A stretch of 64,000 nt of DNA from Propionivibrio soli (GTDB lineage Bacteria; Pseudomonadota; Gammaproteobacteria; Burkholderiales; Rhodocyclaceae), in NCBI RefSeq assembly GCF_025770765.1, contig NZ_JANZKY010000012.1:62001-126000 (forward strand), given 5' to 3'. Under the pieces are notes generated by a model that worked only from the letters and a program-made list of their open reading frames with translations, did not search any database and was not told the DNA's origin. This document shows positions 1 to 8,855 of the stretch, piece by piece. Position 1 is the stretch's first letter. Every line of letters starts with the position of its first letter. The position numbers and the translations under genes are program-made.

Positions 1-806
1 AGATCGTTGATACTTGTCTTGGCGCGCGTCTTGGCGTCTACTTTCTTGACGATGACGGCGCAATACAGGCTGTAGGTGCCGTCCTTCGAAGGTAGGTTGC
101 CGGAAACGACCACGGATCCCGGCGGAATACGGCCGTAGCTCACCTCGCCAGTTTCGCGGTCGTAGATCTTAGTCGATTGGCCGATGTACACGCCCATCGA
201 AATCACCGAACCTTCGCCGACGATGACGCCCTCGACAACCTCGGAGCGCGCCCCGATAAAGCAGTTGTCCTCAATGATCGTCGGATTCGCCTGTAGCGGT
301 TCCAAAACGCCACCGATGCCGACGCCGCCGGAGAGGTGCACGTTCTTGCCAATCTGTGCGCACGAACCGACTGTGGCCCAGGTATCGACCATGGTGCCCT
401 CGTCGACATACGCTCCGATATTCACGTACGACGGCATTAACACCACGTTCTTGCCGATGAAGCTGCCACGCCGAGCCGTAGCGGGAGGGACGACCCGGAA
501 CCCGCCGCGACGGAATTTCTCCGTATCATACTGGGCGAATTTCGTCGGTACTTTGTCGAAATAGCGCATCGGGCCATTGTCCAGCAGCACGTTGTCTTCG
601 AGGCGGAAAGAGAGCAGGACGGCCTTCTTGATCCACTGGTGGGTAATCCACTCGCCCCCGATCTTCTCGGCGACGCGCAAGGTGCCGGCGTCAAGCTCGG
701 CGAGAACCTTGCTGACCGCTTCGCCGACGCGGGCCGGGGCCGTGCCGGGTTGCAGCGCGGCACGGTCTTCCCACGCTTCTTCGATGATCTGCTGGAATTC
801 CTGCAT
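1..806 (-). CDS. dapD: 2,3,4,5-tetrahydropyridine-2,6-dicarboxylate N-succinyltransferase (3' end cut by window)
   Basis: DapD transfers succinyl from succinyl-CoA to tetrahydrodipicolinate in the succinylase branch of lysine/diaminopimelate synthesis in the cytoplasm. The minus-strand frame opens with ATG at 806 ([12 protein letters not shown]) and stays open to base 1, giving 268 complete codons. The middle shows the hexapeptide-repeat pattern of a left-handed beta helix ([20 protein letters not shown], then [12 protein letters not shown] and [19 protein letters not shown]), typical of DapD. The visible end, KTSIND, is only a few residues short of the usual C-terminus, so just the tail is missing. 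It follows dapC by 12 bases with the AGGA-like sequence TTTAGGAAATAG before the start, so the two are probably one transcript. Confidence 0.95.
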   Translation of the reverse strand, partial: MQEFQQIIEEAWEDRAALQPGTAPARVGEAVSKVLAELDAGTLRVAEKIGGEWITHQWIKKAVLLSFRLEDNVLLDNGPMRYFDKVPTKFAQYDTEKFRRGGFRVVPPATARRGSFIGKNVVLMPSYVNIGAYVDEGTMVDTWATVGSCAQIGKNVHLSGGVGIGGVLEPLQANPTIIEDNCFIGARSEVVEGVIVGEGSVISMGVYIGQSTKIYDRETGEVSYGRIPPGSVVVSGNLPSKDGTYSLYCAVIVKKVDAKTRAKTSIND

Positions 807-818
807 GTTGGCTATTTC

Positions 819-2012
819 CTAAAGGTGTGAGACGAATTGACGAATCCGGTGCGCGGCTTCCAGGCAGTCAGCAAGCGGGGCCACGAGCGCAATGCGCACG
901 AAGCCAGCGCCCGGGTTGACGCCGCCAGCATCGCGGGCGAGGAAACTGCCCGGTAGAACATAGACATTATAATCAGCGACCAGGGCACGGGCGAACTCGG
1001 TGTCCGCCATCGGTGTTCTCGCCCACAGGTAGAAGCTTGCGTCGGGCATGCCTGTGCCGAGGACTTCGGCCAACAATGGCGTCACCGCTTCAAACTTCTC
1101 GCGGTATTGCCGGCGGTTGGCAACGACGTGGGTTTCCTCTTTCCACGCGGCGATGCTTGCCGCCTGGATCGCTGGGCTCATCGCGCTGCCGTGATACGTG
1201 CGGTAGAGCAGAAACGCCTTCAGGATCGCGGGGTCGCCGGAGACAAAACCTGAGCGCATCCCCGGGACATTGGAACGTTTCGATAGGCTCGAGAGCATGA
1301 TCAAGCGGTCGAAGCCGCGCCCGAGTTGCTTGGCGGCCTGCATGCCGCCAAGCGGCGGGTGGCCTTCTTCGAAGTAGATTTCCGAATAGCATTCATCCGA
1401 AGCAATGACGAAGCCATATTTGTCCGAAAGCGTGAACAACTTCCGCCAATCTTCAAGGTTCAGGACTTTGCCGGTCGGATTTGCTGGCGAACAGACGAAC
1501 ATCAGTTGAACGCGGCGCCATTCGTCCTCGCTCAGACTGTCATAATCGAACGCGTAGCCGTTGCCAGGCAGCGTGTTGAGGAAGCGCGGTTCGGCCCCGG
1601 CAAGGTACGCCGCGCCCTCGTAGATCTGGTAGAACGGATTCGGGCTGACGACCAGCGGCACGTAGCCGCGCGACGGGTCGATGATGGTCTGCGTCAGGGC
1701 GAACAGCGCTTCGCGCGAGCCGTTGATCGGGAGTACCTGCGTGTCCGGGTCGATGCCGGACAATCCATAACGGCGCTCCATCCATTCGACAATTGCCGTG
1801 CGCAGAGCCGGGATGCCGAGCGTGTTAGGATACGACGCCAATCCGCCCAAGGCCTTGGTCAAGGCTCCCTTGATGAAGTCGGGTGTCGGATGCTGAGGTT
1901 CGCCGATCGACAACCGTATTTCCCGCAAGTCTCGATTAGGCGTGGTTCCAGCGAGCAGTTGGCGCAGTTTTTCGAATGGGTAAGTTTGCAGCTTGGTCAG
2001 GTGGGGATTCAC
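819..2012 (-). CDS. dapC: Succinyldiaminopimelate transaminase
   Basis: A class I/II PLP-dependent aminotransferase that makes N-succinyl-L,L-diaminopimelate, the step after DapD. With the GTG start at 2012 (reading MNPHLTKLQTYPFEKL, the usual DapC N-terminus) it is 397 residues. An in-frame ATG at 2057 would add 15 residues unlike the family. The Schiff-base lysine is K245 in SLSKRSN, and the cofactor-contacting DECYSE motif lies about 40 residues earlier. Adjacent dapD downstream supports DapC over a generic aminotransferase. Only 51 bases separate its start from the divergent EamA gene, so any promoters overlap. Confidence 0.93.
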   Translation of the reverse strand: MNPHLTKLQTYPFEKLRQLLAGTTPNRDLREIRLSIGEPQHPTPDFIKGALTKALGGLASYPNTLGIPALRTAIVEWMERRYGLSGIDPDTQVLPINGSREALFALTQTIIDPSRGYVPLVVSPNPFYQIYEGAAYLAGAEPRFLNTLPGNGYAFDYDSLSEDEWRRVQLMFVCSPANPTGKVLNLEDWRKLFTLSDKYGFVIASDECYSEIYFEEGHPPLGGMQAAKQLGRGFDRLIMLSSLSKRSNVPGMRSGFVSGDPAILKAFLLYRTYHGSAMSPAIQAASIAAWKEETHVVANRRQYREKFEAVTPLLAEVLGTGMPDASFYLWARTPMADTEFARALVADYNVYVLPGSFLARDAGGVNPGAGFVRIALVAPLADCLEAAHRIRQFVSHL

Positions 2013-2063
2013 GGTGTTTGTTCGAATCGATATCGAGCGCCCGATTATACGGGGCATCGGCTG

Positions 2064-2951
2064 ATGGCGGAAAGGCAGGCAAGCGCCATCGGCGTCCGGG
2101 AAAAGAGCGCGGCCATCGTTTCGCTGCTTACGGGAGCACTCGTCTGGGGCGTCATTTGGTATCCCTACAGGGTTTTGCGCGATATGGGGATCGATGGCGT
2201 GGTCGCCTCGGCCATCACGTATGCGGTGGCTTTTGTGCTCGGGCTGTTCTTCTTCCGACGGTCCTTCGCCGGCATCAAACCTGGCTGGGTCCTGTTCTGG
2301 ATTGCGTTGGCATCCGGCGGCTGCAACATCGGCTACGTCCTGGCTACGCTGGACGGCGAAGTGGTCCGCGTGCTGCTCCTCTTTTACCTTGCGCCGTTGT
2401 GGACCGTCCTGCTTTCCCGTCTTTTGCTCGGTGAGCGGCTCAATCGATACGGTATCTTCGTCGTCATATTGTCCTTGGGCGGCGCGATGACGATGCTCTG
2501 GGAACTGAGCGTCGGGCTGCCGGTGCCTCAGGACGCGGCCGACTGGTCCGGGCTTATCGCCGGGTTTTCGTTCGCTTCACTCAATGTGCTATCGCGCAAG
2601 GCGCACGGCGTGAGCATCGAGTTGAAGGCTATGGTTTCCTTTGCTGGCGCCGCGGTTGTAGCGTTGGCCTTGCTCCTGGCAGGTATTGGTATCCCGCAAG
2701 CACCATCATCATCGTCCGCGTGGCCTTTGTTGTTCGGAGTTGGCGCGGTTCTGTTGCTCGTTAATTTCGTCGTGCAATATGGACTCGTGCGTATTGCTTC
2801 GAATCGCGCCATTGTCATCCTGCTTTCTGAAGTCGGGTTTGCGGCGCTTTCGTCGTGGCTGCTTGCGGATGAGACGATCGGCTTGCGAGAATGGTTGGGT
2901 GGCGCGATGATCGTCGCCGCCAGCGTTTTCTCCGCAAAGATGGAATCCTGA
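2064..2951 (+). CDS. EamA (DMT) family transporter
   Basis: A predicted inner-membrane drug/metabolite transporter of 295 residues. The sequence is a run of about ten hydrophobic helices in two halves, the standard 5+5 EamA layout, with recognisable stretches such as GALVWGVIWYPYRVL near the N-terminus and LLSEVGFAALSSWLLADE (the duplicated EamA signature) near the C-terminus. The frame is open much further upstream, but that part is antisense to dapC; the ATG at 2064 (MAERQASAIGVREK) fits a short cytoplasmic tail before helix 1. Substrate unknown; relatives export amino acids or metabolites. It is divergent from dapC, which hints at, but does not show, a link to lysine metabolism. Confidence 0.85.
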   Translation: MAERQASAIGVREKSAAIVSLLTGALVWGVIWYPYRVLRDMGIDGVVASAITYAVAFVLGLFFFRRSFAGIKPGWVLFWIALASGGCNIGYVLATLDGEVVRVLLLFYLAPLWTVLLSRLLLGERLNRYGIFVVILSLGGAMTMLWELSVGLPVPQDAADWSGLIAGFSFASLNVLSRKAHGVSIELKAMVSFAGAAVVALALLLAGIGIPQAPSSSSAWPLLFGVGAVLLLVNFVVQYGLVRIASNRAIVILLSEVGFAALSSWLLADETIGLREWLGGAMIVAASVFSAKMES

Positions 2952-3008
2952 GACGGCTGGCCTCCAGCCGGTATGTACGGCGCTTATCGAACAAGAAGCG
3001 GAACAGAG

Positions 3009-3977
3009 ATGCGATCCAACATAACCACCATCGGTGGGGGTACCGGAACATTCAACGTGCTCTCCGGCCTTAGCAAGCACGCGCGCCACAACCTGGCAGC
3101 CATCGTCACGGTGGCCGATTCCGGAGGCTCTACCGGCGAGTTGCGGGACGAGTTCGGGATACTTCCGCCGGGCGATGTGCGCCGAGCGATCGTCGCCTTG
3201 TCGGAAGACACTGAGGTCGTGCGCCGTCTTTTCGAGTACCGCTTCAAGGTGGGAAAACGCATCGCCGGGCACACGATCGGCAACCTGCTGCTGACCGCGT
3301 TGACCGACATCATGGGGGACTTCGAACTCGGGATCGAAGAGCTCTCGGAGATGTTCAACGTGCGTGGCAAGGTCATCCCGGTCACGCTGGACAATGTAAG
3401 CCTCGGCGTAACTTTGGAGAATGGCGACCGGATCATCGGTGAGACCGACATCGACGTGCCCAAGCACGACGCCAATATCCCTATCCGTGATGTCTTCCTG
3501 CTCGGCGGCGGACGACTCAATCCACGCGCCAAGGAGGCAATCGAAAATTCCGATTATGTAATCGTCGGGCCCGGTGACCTGTATACCAGCATCGTGCCGA
3601 ACTTGCTCTGCCATGGCATGTTCGACGCGATTCGCAACACGAAAGCGAAAATCGTCTACGTATGCAACATCATGACCAAGCACGGCGAGACCGATGGGTT
3701 CGCGGTCGAGGATTTCGTGCGTATCCTGGAACAGTACCTCGGCGAAGGAACGCTCGATTATGTGCTGGTGAACAACGGCGAACTGCGCGCCGATCTACTG
3801 GAGAAATACGAGTCAGAGGGTAAGGTGCCCGTGCGTCTGCGCGACCGTGATGGGCTGCAGCAGAAGGGCATCAAGGTCGTCGAGCGCGACTTCACAAGCG
3901 CCACCGACTATATCCGACACGATCCCCGCAAACTTGCGCGAACCATAGAAGATTTCGCTAGCGGCTGGATCAAATAG
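3009..3977 (+). CDS. YvcK/CofD-like family protein (gluconeogenesis factor type)
   Basis: A 322-residue protein of the YvcK/CofD family (COG0391). The N-terminal ITTIGGGTGTFNVLSGL is the nucleotide-binding glycine loop. DSGGSTGELRDEFG and GPGDLYTSIVPNLL are other family signatures. In Bacillus YvcK binds UDP-sugars and is needed for growth on gluconeogenic carbon sources and for normal cell shape; whether that holds in betaproteobacteria is not known. The ATG at 3009 (MRSNITTIGGG) matches the family start; an upstream ATG at 2973 would add 12 unlikely residues. It lies 57 bases after the EamA gene and converges on the SEC-C gene, with a hairpin between. Confidence 0.88.
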   Translation: MRSNITTIGGGTGTFNVLSGLSKHARHNLAAIVTVADSGGSTGELRDEFGILPPGDVRRAIVALSEDTEVVRRLFEYRFKVGKRIAGHTIGNLLLTALTDIMGDFELGIEELSEMFNVRGKVIPVTLDNVSLGVTLENGDRIIGETDIDVPKHDANIPIRDVFLLGGGRLNPRAKEAIENSDYVIVGPGDLYTSIVPNLLCHGMFDAIRNTKAKIVYVCNIMTKHGETDGFAVEDFVRILEQYLGEGTLDYVLVNNGELRADLLEKYESEGKVPVRLRDRDGLQQKGIKVVERDFTSATDYIRHDPRKLARTIEDFASGWIK

Positions 3978-4014
3978 CCGCTGAGTCGATAAGAATCAGA
4001 ATCGGTGAGGAAGA

Positions 4015-4037
4015 AGAGGACCGGAGGTCGGTCCTCT
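4015..4037. terminator. Convergent-gene hairpin, probable bidirectional terminator
   Basis: A perfect 8-bp inverted repeat (AGAGGACC / GGTCCTCT) with a 7-base loop lies between the ends of yvcK and the SEC-C gene. On the minus strand it is preceded by TTTT and followed by TTCTTCCTC; on the plus strand only AAAAG follows, so it would work better for the minus-strand transcript. Confidence 0.55.
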
Positions 4038-4043
4038 AAAAGC

Positions 4044-4781
4044 TCACTGCGCGCCGCAACACTGTTTGAATTTCTTGCCGCTGCCGCAAGGGCAGGGGTC
4101 GTTGCGCCCTACCTTTGGTGCGTCGCGGCGCACAGTTCCCGCTCCGCGCTTCGCTTTCCAGAAGCGATAAATGTCGACGACGGCTGCCGGCAGACCTTCC
4201 TCGCAGTCGTTTTCGAGTTTTTCTCGCTCCTCGCCATCGGGCCATTCCTCGCCGTGCTGCTTCGCCGCCGCCTCGGCTTCGCCCGTGAGAACCATTAGCG
4301 GAAACAGGCGCTCGTCGAGATGGGCAATTTCTTCGTGCGCGTCTTCGTCCTCAGTTCCGTCTTCTGTTTCACCGAGAAACTCGAACCAGTCTTCTTCCGA
4401 GTTATCGACGGCGGCCAGATACGCCTGGCACCAGGGAGTGTAGTCGCTGCGGCTCTCGTCATCTTCCTTGCCATACAGGAGCAGAACCGGCGGTTCACCG
4501 GCGGCGAGCTCCGCTTCGAGGGCCGTCGCAAATTTCCGCAGCAGATTGGCTGCCTCGAGCCCGACGCCGTTGTCGTAAGCGTCTTCGGCGCCGAGGACAT
4601 CGGTCAGCCAAATGCTGTCCGGTATGGCCTGAGGACCCGAGAGGGCACCGCACAGGTAACCCTGGATCTCGTCGAGCCGCATCGCGTCGGGTAAGGCAGG
4701 ATCGTCGAGGAGCGTCTCAAGGCGGTCGAGTTCTTCGTCGGGCAATTGGGCGCGCGGAGACGGTGTGTCGTCATTGGCCAT
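4044..4781 (-). CDS. UPF0149/YecA-like protein with C-terminal SEC-C zinc motif
   Basis: A 245-residue acidic protein. The first ~190 residues match the UPF0149/YecA helical domain ([30 protein letters not shown]). The last ~25 carry a SEC-C zinc-binding motif, [15 protein letters not shown], the same type as the C-terminus of SecA. Start ATG at 4781 ([13 protein letters not shown]), four bases after the queF stop, so the two genes are translationally linked on one transcript. YecA proteins with this tail are reported to bind ribosomes and SecA-related components, but no specific role can be read from this sequence. Confidence 0.85.
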   Translation of the reverse strand: MANDDTPSPRAQLPDEELDRLETLLDDPALPDAMRLDEIQGYLCGALSGPQAIPDSIWLTDVLGAEDAYDNGVGLEAANLLRKFATALEAELAAGEPPVLLLYGKEDDESRSDYTPWCQAYLAAVDNSEEDWFEFLGETEDGTEDEDAHEEIAHLDERLFPLMVLTGEAEAAAKQHGEEWPDGEEREKLENDCEEGLPAAVVDIYRFWKAKRGAGTVRRDAPKVGRNDPCPCGSGKKFKQCCGAQ

Positions 4782-4785
4782 GAAT

Positions 4786-5205
4786 TTATCCCCGTGTCGT
4801 CGATTGGCTGTCGAATTCGGCGAGATCCACGCGCGGCTCGGGCTTCCACCCTTTCTTGCGGTGCTCGGCGACGACATTCGTGAAAATGCCGCCGCGAACA
4901 TAGAACTTGGCCGTAACGCGCATGAAGCGCGGCTTCGTCGCCTTTACGAGGTCGTCGAGGATGCGATTCGTCACATCTTCGTGAAAACAGCCTTCGTTAC
5001 GGAACGACCAGATGTAGAGCTTGAGGCTCTTGAGTTCGACGCAAGTCTTTTCGGGAATGTAGTCAAGGTTCAGTGTCGCAAAATCGGGCTGGCCAGTCTT
5101 CGGGCAGAGGCAGGTAAACTCCGGAATTTCCATATGAATATGGAAGTCGCGATGCGGGGCGGGATTGGGAAAGGTTTCGAGATTCTTCGAGGGCTGGGTC
5201 GTCAT
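4786..5205 (-). CDS. queF: NADPH-dependent 7-cyano-7-deazaguanine reductase
   Basis: QueF reduces the nitrile of preQ0 to the amine preQ1 in queuosine tRNA modification. This is the short (type I, 139-residue) form. The catalytic cysteine lies in [14 protein letters not shown] near residue 32, and the QueF motif is [13 protein letters not shown], with the substrate-binding glutamate of the family. [13 protein letters not shown] contains the conserved histidine/glutamate pair. Start ATG at 5205 ([15 protein letters not shown]) is typical. It is divergent from smc, with a 140-base spacer holding promoters for both directions; an AT-rich run TGTTATTATAGG at about 5239-5250 may be a -10 region. 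Confidence 0.93.
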   Translation of the reverse strand: MTTQPSKNLETFPNPAPHRDFHIHMEIPEFTCLCPKTGQPDFATLNLDYIPEKTCVELKSLKLYIWSFRNEGCFHEDVTNRILDDLVKATKPRFMRVTAKFYVRGGIFTNVVAEHRKKGWKPEPRVDLAEFDSQSTTRG

Positions 5206-5345
5206 GGTCGGTCCGGGAAAACGAATCGGGCGGGCAAAATGTTATTATAGGCGCCCATCGAAGCCGGAACGATGCTGTTCCGCAGCAAAAAGCGTTTCCA
5301 GCAGAGTCGTTTATATCGCGCAGCCTCAGGGCTGCGTTCTATTTC

Positions 5346-8300
5346 ATGCGCCTGACAAAACTCAAACTCGCCGGCTTCAAGTCTTTCGTCGACCCGACGA
5401 CGATTGCCTTGCCGGGACAGCTTGTCGGTGTCGTAGGGCCGAACGGCTGTGGCAAATCCAACGTGATGGATGCCGTGCGCTGGGTGCTCGGCGAATCGAA
5501 GGCGTCCGAACTGCGCGGCGAATCGATGCAGGACGTGATCTTCAACGGCTCGGGAACGCGCAAGCCGGTTTCCCGTGCGGCGGTCGAACTCGTCTTCGAC
5601 AACTCGTTGGGCCGCATTGCAGGGCAGTGGTCGCAATATGCCGAGTTGTCGGTCAAGCGGGTGCTCACTCGCGCCGGGCAGTCCGAGTACTACATCAACA
5701 ACCTGCATGTCCGGCGCAAAGACGTAACCGACCTTTTTCTCGGAACGGGGTTGGGGCCCCGGGCGTACGCGATCATCGGTCAGGGGACGATTTCGCGCAT
5801 TATCGAGGCGCGGCCGGATGAGCTGCGCATCTTTCTGGAAGAAGCCGCTGGCGTTACCAAGTACAAGGAGCGGCGCAAGGAAACCGAAGGCCGCCTCGCC
5901 GACACGCGTGAAAACCTGACGCGTGTCGAAGACATCCGAGTCGAACTCGGAACGCAAATGGAGCGCCTCGAAGGGCAGGCCGCTGTGGCCCGGCAGTACC
6001 GGGAATACAGCGACGAGCTGACGCGCAAGCAGCACCTCCTTTGGCTGTTGAAGCGCAACGACGCGCAGGCCGAGCGCGATCGGCTTGCGCGCGAGATCGA
6101 GCGGGCCACGATCGACCTCGAAGCTCAGACCGCTGCCCTGCGTGAGACCGAAGCCAAGGTAGAGGAGGCGCGCGAGAGCCATTTCGCCACGAGTGATGCG
6201 GTACATGCGGCGCAGAGCGAACTCTTTGCGGCCAACGCCGAGGTTGCTCGTCTCGAAGCGGAGATTCGCCACCGCCGCGAATCGCAGCAGGAGTATGAGT
6301 CTCGCCTTGTTCAGTTGGCGGATGACAAGGAACACTGGCTGGGCCAAGTCGAGAGGCTGGAAGCCGATCACGTTCGCTGGACCGATCTTTCGGCGCTCGC
6401 TGATGAGCGGGTCGAGCAGGGCGAGATGCGCCTCGCTGCGCAGCAGGAACGACTGCCGATGGCGGAAGAGGCACACGCCCAAGCTCAGGAAGAAGTGAAC
6501 GGGCAACGTAGCATTCTTGCCCAAGCCGAACAAAGGCTTCAGGTCGAACAGACAAACCGTGCGCATGCGCAACGCTCTTTGCAGATTATCGCCGGTCGGC
6601 GCGACCGTCTCATGCAAGAACGGGACGCTTTGCCGGTTCCGGACAGCGCGGAGTTCGAACTCAAGCAGGAAACGCTCGCGGTGCTACGCGAGCGGATTAC
6701 CGAGGCGCAGGAATCCGTCACCGAATGCCAGCGGCAGATTCCGGAAGTCGAACAGCAGCGCCGTGACGTTCTTGCCGCCGTTCAGCATGCTCAGCGCGAA
6801 CGCGCTGAAGCGCATGCCCGGCGCGCGGCACTCGAGCAGTTGCAGCGCCGCGTTCAGGGCGACGGAAAGCTGGCTGACTGGCTGCGCCGCCATCATTTGG
6901 ACCAGCGCCCACCGCTCTGGAAGTTTCTGCATGTCGACGCCGGCTGGGATGACGCCGTAGAGGCTGTGCTGCGCGAACGCGTTGGCGCGCTCCACACGGA
7001 TCACCCGGATCCGTCCTGGGGCAAGGATCGCCCGGGAAGCAAGTTGACATTGCTCGTCGCTGGCGACCAACCGGCAGTCGAAACCAGGGACGACAGCCTG
7101 TTAGCGAAAATCCGCTGTTCCGATTCTCGATTCGCGCCTGCGCTCGCCGATTGGTTGCGCGACGTTATGACCGCGCCGGATCTTGGCCATGCGTTGGTAC
7201 ACCGCGCAAGTCTCGCCGAAGGAGCCTGTTTCGTAACGCCGGGTGGCGACATCGTTACACAGCGCAGCGTGACCCTGTTCGCACCGGATGCCGCCGAACA
7301 TGGCCTGCTCGAGCGTCAGCGTGAGATCGAAGATCTGGGCCGCCTGATCGAGCAGCGCGAAGACCGCGTCGAACAGGAGCAGGCTCGGCTGGCGGAAATC
7401 GAAGAGCGTCTTGTCGAAGCGCAAAATGCGTTGCAGGAGTCGCGTCAGCAACTCGACGAACTGCAGGAAAAAGCGCATGCGATTCAAGTCGAAACGCTGA
7501 AGCTTGCGCAGGCTCTCGACCGCTTCAAGGAGCGCCAAGCGCAAATCGACGCCAATATGGCAGAGATGGCGGCCGAGGAAGAAGGCGAGAACGAACGCTT
7601 GTTCGTTGCCGAGGAGGCGATCGAAGCGCAGCTGGAACAAATCCGCGAACACCAGGCCGTGCTTGATGTCGCCCGCGGTCGGCTGGAAGCGGCAGACCGA
7701 GCCTTGCGTGACGAGCGCGATCGGGTCAATAGCGTCGAGAAAGAACTGCGGGAAGCGCAATTCTCTCAGCGGGAATGCCAAAGCAAGATCGAGGAAATCG
7801 TGCGCAACCGCGAACTTGCTCAAAAGCAGGTTGCCCGCATTGTCGAAGAGCTGGAGCGGTGTGCTGAGAACGTCGACGCCATGCAGGCCGAAGACCTTGA
7901 ACCGAAGCTGCAGGAGGCTCTCGATCATCGAGTTGCTCGTGAACACGGGTTGGCGGCTGCACGTGACGCGCTGGAAGCGGCGACGTCGGCATTGCGCGGC
8001 CTCGAAGAACAACGCATGAAGCTCGAGCAAGGACTGGAGCCACAGCGGGATCGTATCGGGGAACTCAAGCTGAAGGAACAGGCTGCGAGCCTCAGTTTCG
8101 ATCAGCTCGCGGCGCAGCTCATCGAAGCGCAGGCCGATGAGCAAAGTTTGGCCGCAGAACTGACGGGAGCGAGGCCGGGACCACTCCAAAGCGCCATTAC
8201 GTCTCTGCAGCGATCAATCGACGGCCTCGGCGCGGTGAACTTGGCGGCGCTCGATGAGCTCGAATCAGCCCGCGAACGCAAAGGCTACCTCGACGCGCAG

Positions 8301-8846
8301 TCGGAGGATTTGACGCAGGCGATGGAGACGCTGGAAAACGCCATCCGTCGCATCGATCGGGAAACGCGTGACTTGCTGCAGTCCACCTACGACGCGGTTA
8401 ACCGCAGCTTCGGCGAGCTGTTTCCGACGCTTTTCGGCGGCGGTGAAGCCAAGTTGATTATGACCGGCGACGAAATCCTCGACGCGGGCGTACAGGTGAT
8501 GGCGCAACCGCCGGGCAAGAAGAATTCCACGATCCATTTGTTGTCCGGGGGAGAAAAGGCACTTACCGCGATTGCCCTGGTCTTCTCGATGTTCCAGCTA
8601 AATCCAGCGCCGTTTTGCCTGCTTGACGAGGTGGATGCGCCGCTTGACGATACGAATACGGAGCGTTTTTGCGCCATGGTGCGCCGTATGTCGAACAACA
8701 CTCAGTTCCTGTTTATCAGCCATAACAAGATTGCGATGGAGATGGCCGAACAACTCGTGGGCGTAACGATGCAGGAATCGGGTGTGTCACGCATCGTTGA
8801 AGTCGACATGGAAGAAGCGCTGCGCATGCGCGAGCAGATCGTTTAG
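5346..8846 (+). CDS. smc: Chromosome segregation protein SMC
   Basis: A 1166-residue SMC ATPase that, with ScpA/ScpB, compacts and organises the chromosome. The N-terminal head has Walker A GPNGCGKSN at residues 31-39. Two long coiled-coil arms, rich in E, R, Q and A, flank a hinge around residues 510-650. The C-terminal head has the signature LLSGGEKALTAIAL and Walker B PFCLLDEVDAPLDD. All catalytic motifs are present and the length is normal. Start ATG at 5346 (MRLTKLKLAGFKSF) is the family N-terminus. Ten bases separate its stop from the zipA-like gene, so smc probably leads a smc-zipA-ligA operon. Confidence 0.97.
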   Translation: MRLTKLKLAGFKSFVDPTTIALPGQLVGVVGPNGCGKSNVMDAVRWVLGESKASELRGESMQDVIFNGSGTRKPVSRAAVELVFDNSLGRIAGQWSQYAELSVKRVLTRAGQSEYYINNLHVRRKDVTDLFLGTGLGPRAYAIIGQGTISRIIEARPDELRIFLEEAAGVTKYKERRKETEGRLADTRENLTRVEDIRVELGTQMERLEGQAAVARQYREYSDELTRKQHLLWLLKRNDAQAERDRLAREIERATIDLEAQTAALRETEAKVEEARESHFATSDAVHAAQSELFAANAEVARLEAEIRHRRESQQEYESRLVQLADDKEHWLGQVERLEADHVRWTDLSALADERVEQGEMRLAAQQERLPMAEEAHAQAQEEVNGQRSILAQAEQRLQVEQTNRAHAQRSLQIIAGRRDRLMQERDALPVPDSAEFELKQETLAVLRERITEAQESVTECQRQIPEVEQQRRDVLAAVQHAQRERAEAHARRAALEQLQRRVQGDGKLADWLRRHHLDQRPPLWKFLHVDAGWDDAVEAVLRERVGALHTDHPDPSWGKDRPGSKLTLLVAGDQPAVETRDDSLLAKIRCSDSRFAPALADWLRDVMTAPDLGHALVHRASLAEGACFVTPGGDIVTQRSVTLFAPDAAEHGLLERQREIEDLGRLIEQREDRVEQEQARLAEIEERLVEAQNALQESRQQLDELQEKAHAIQVETLKLAQALDRFKERQAQIDANMAEMAAEEEGENERLFVAEEAIEAQLEQIREHQAVLDVARGRLEAADRALRDERDRVNSVEKELREAQFSQRECQSKIEEIVRNRELAQKQVARIVEELERCAENVDAMQAEDLEPKLQEALDHRVAREHGLAAARDALEAATSALRGLEEQRMKLEQGLEPQRDRIGELKLKEQAASLSFDQLAAQLIEAQADEQSLAAELTGARPGPLQSAITSLQRSIDGLGAVNLAALDELESARERKGYLDAQSEDLTQAMETLENAIRRIDRETRDLLQSTYDAVNRSFGELFPTLFGGGEAKLIMTGDEILDAGVQVMAQPPGKKNSTIHLLSGGEKALTAIALVFSMFQLNPAPFCLLDEVDAPLDDTNTERFCAMVRRMSNNTQFLFISHNKIAMEMAEQLVGVTMQESGVSRIVEVDMEEALRMREQIV

Positions 8847-8855
8847 GAATCCGAC

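Noticed and set aside
1326-2063. Upstream extension of the EamA transporter frame
   Set aside because: This part is antisense to dapC and has no membrane character; the gene starts at the ATG at 2064.
2709-3683. Minus-strand frame over EamA and yvcK
   Set aside because: Antisense shadow of two well-supported genes.
5202-6617. Minus-strand frame of 471 codons over the start of smc
   Set aside because: Shadow of smc and the queF/smc spacer; no recognisable domain or start signal.
7101-8189. Long minus-strand frame (362 codons) within smc
   Set aside because: Antisense to an intact smc with strong codon bias; composition is Leu/Arg/Phe-rich, typical of a reverse-strand shadow, and it has no ribosome binding site or domain.
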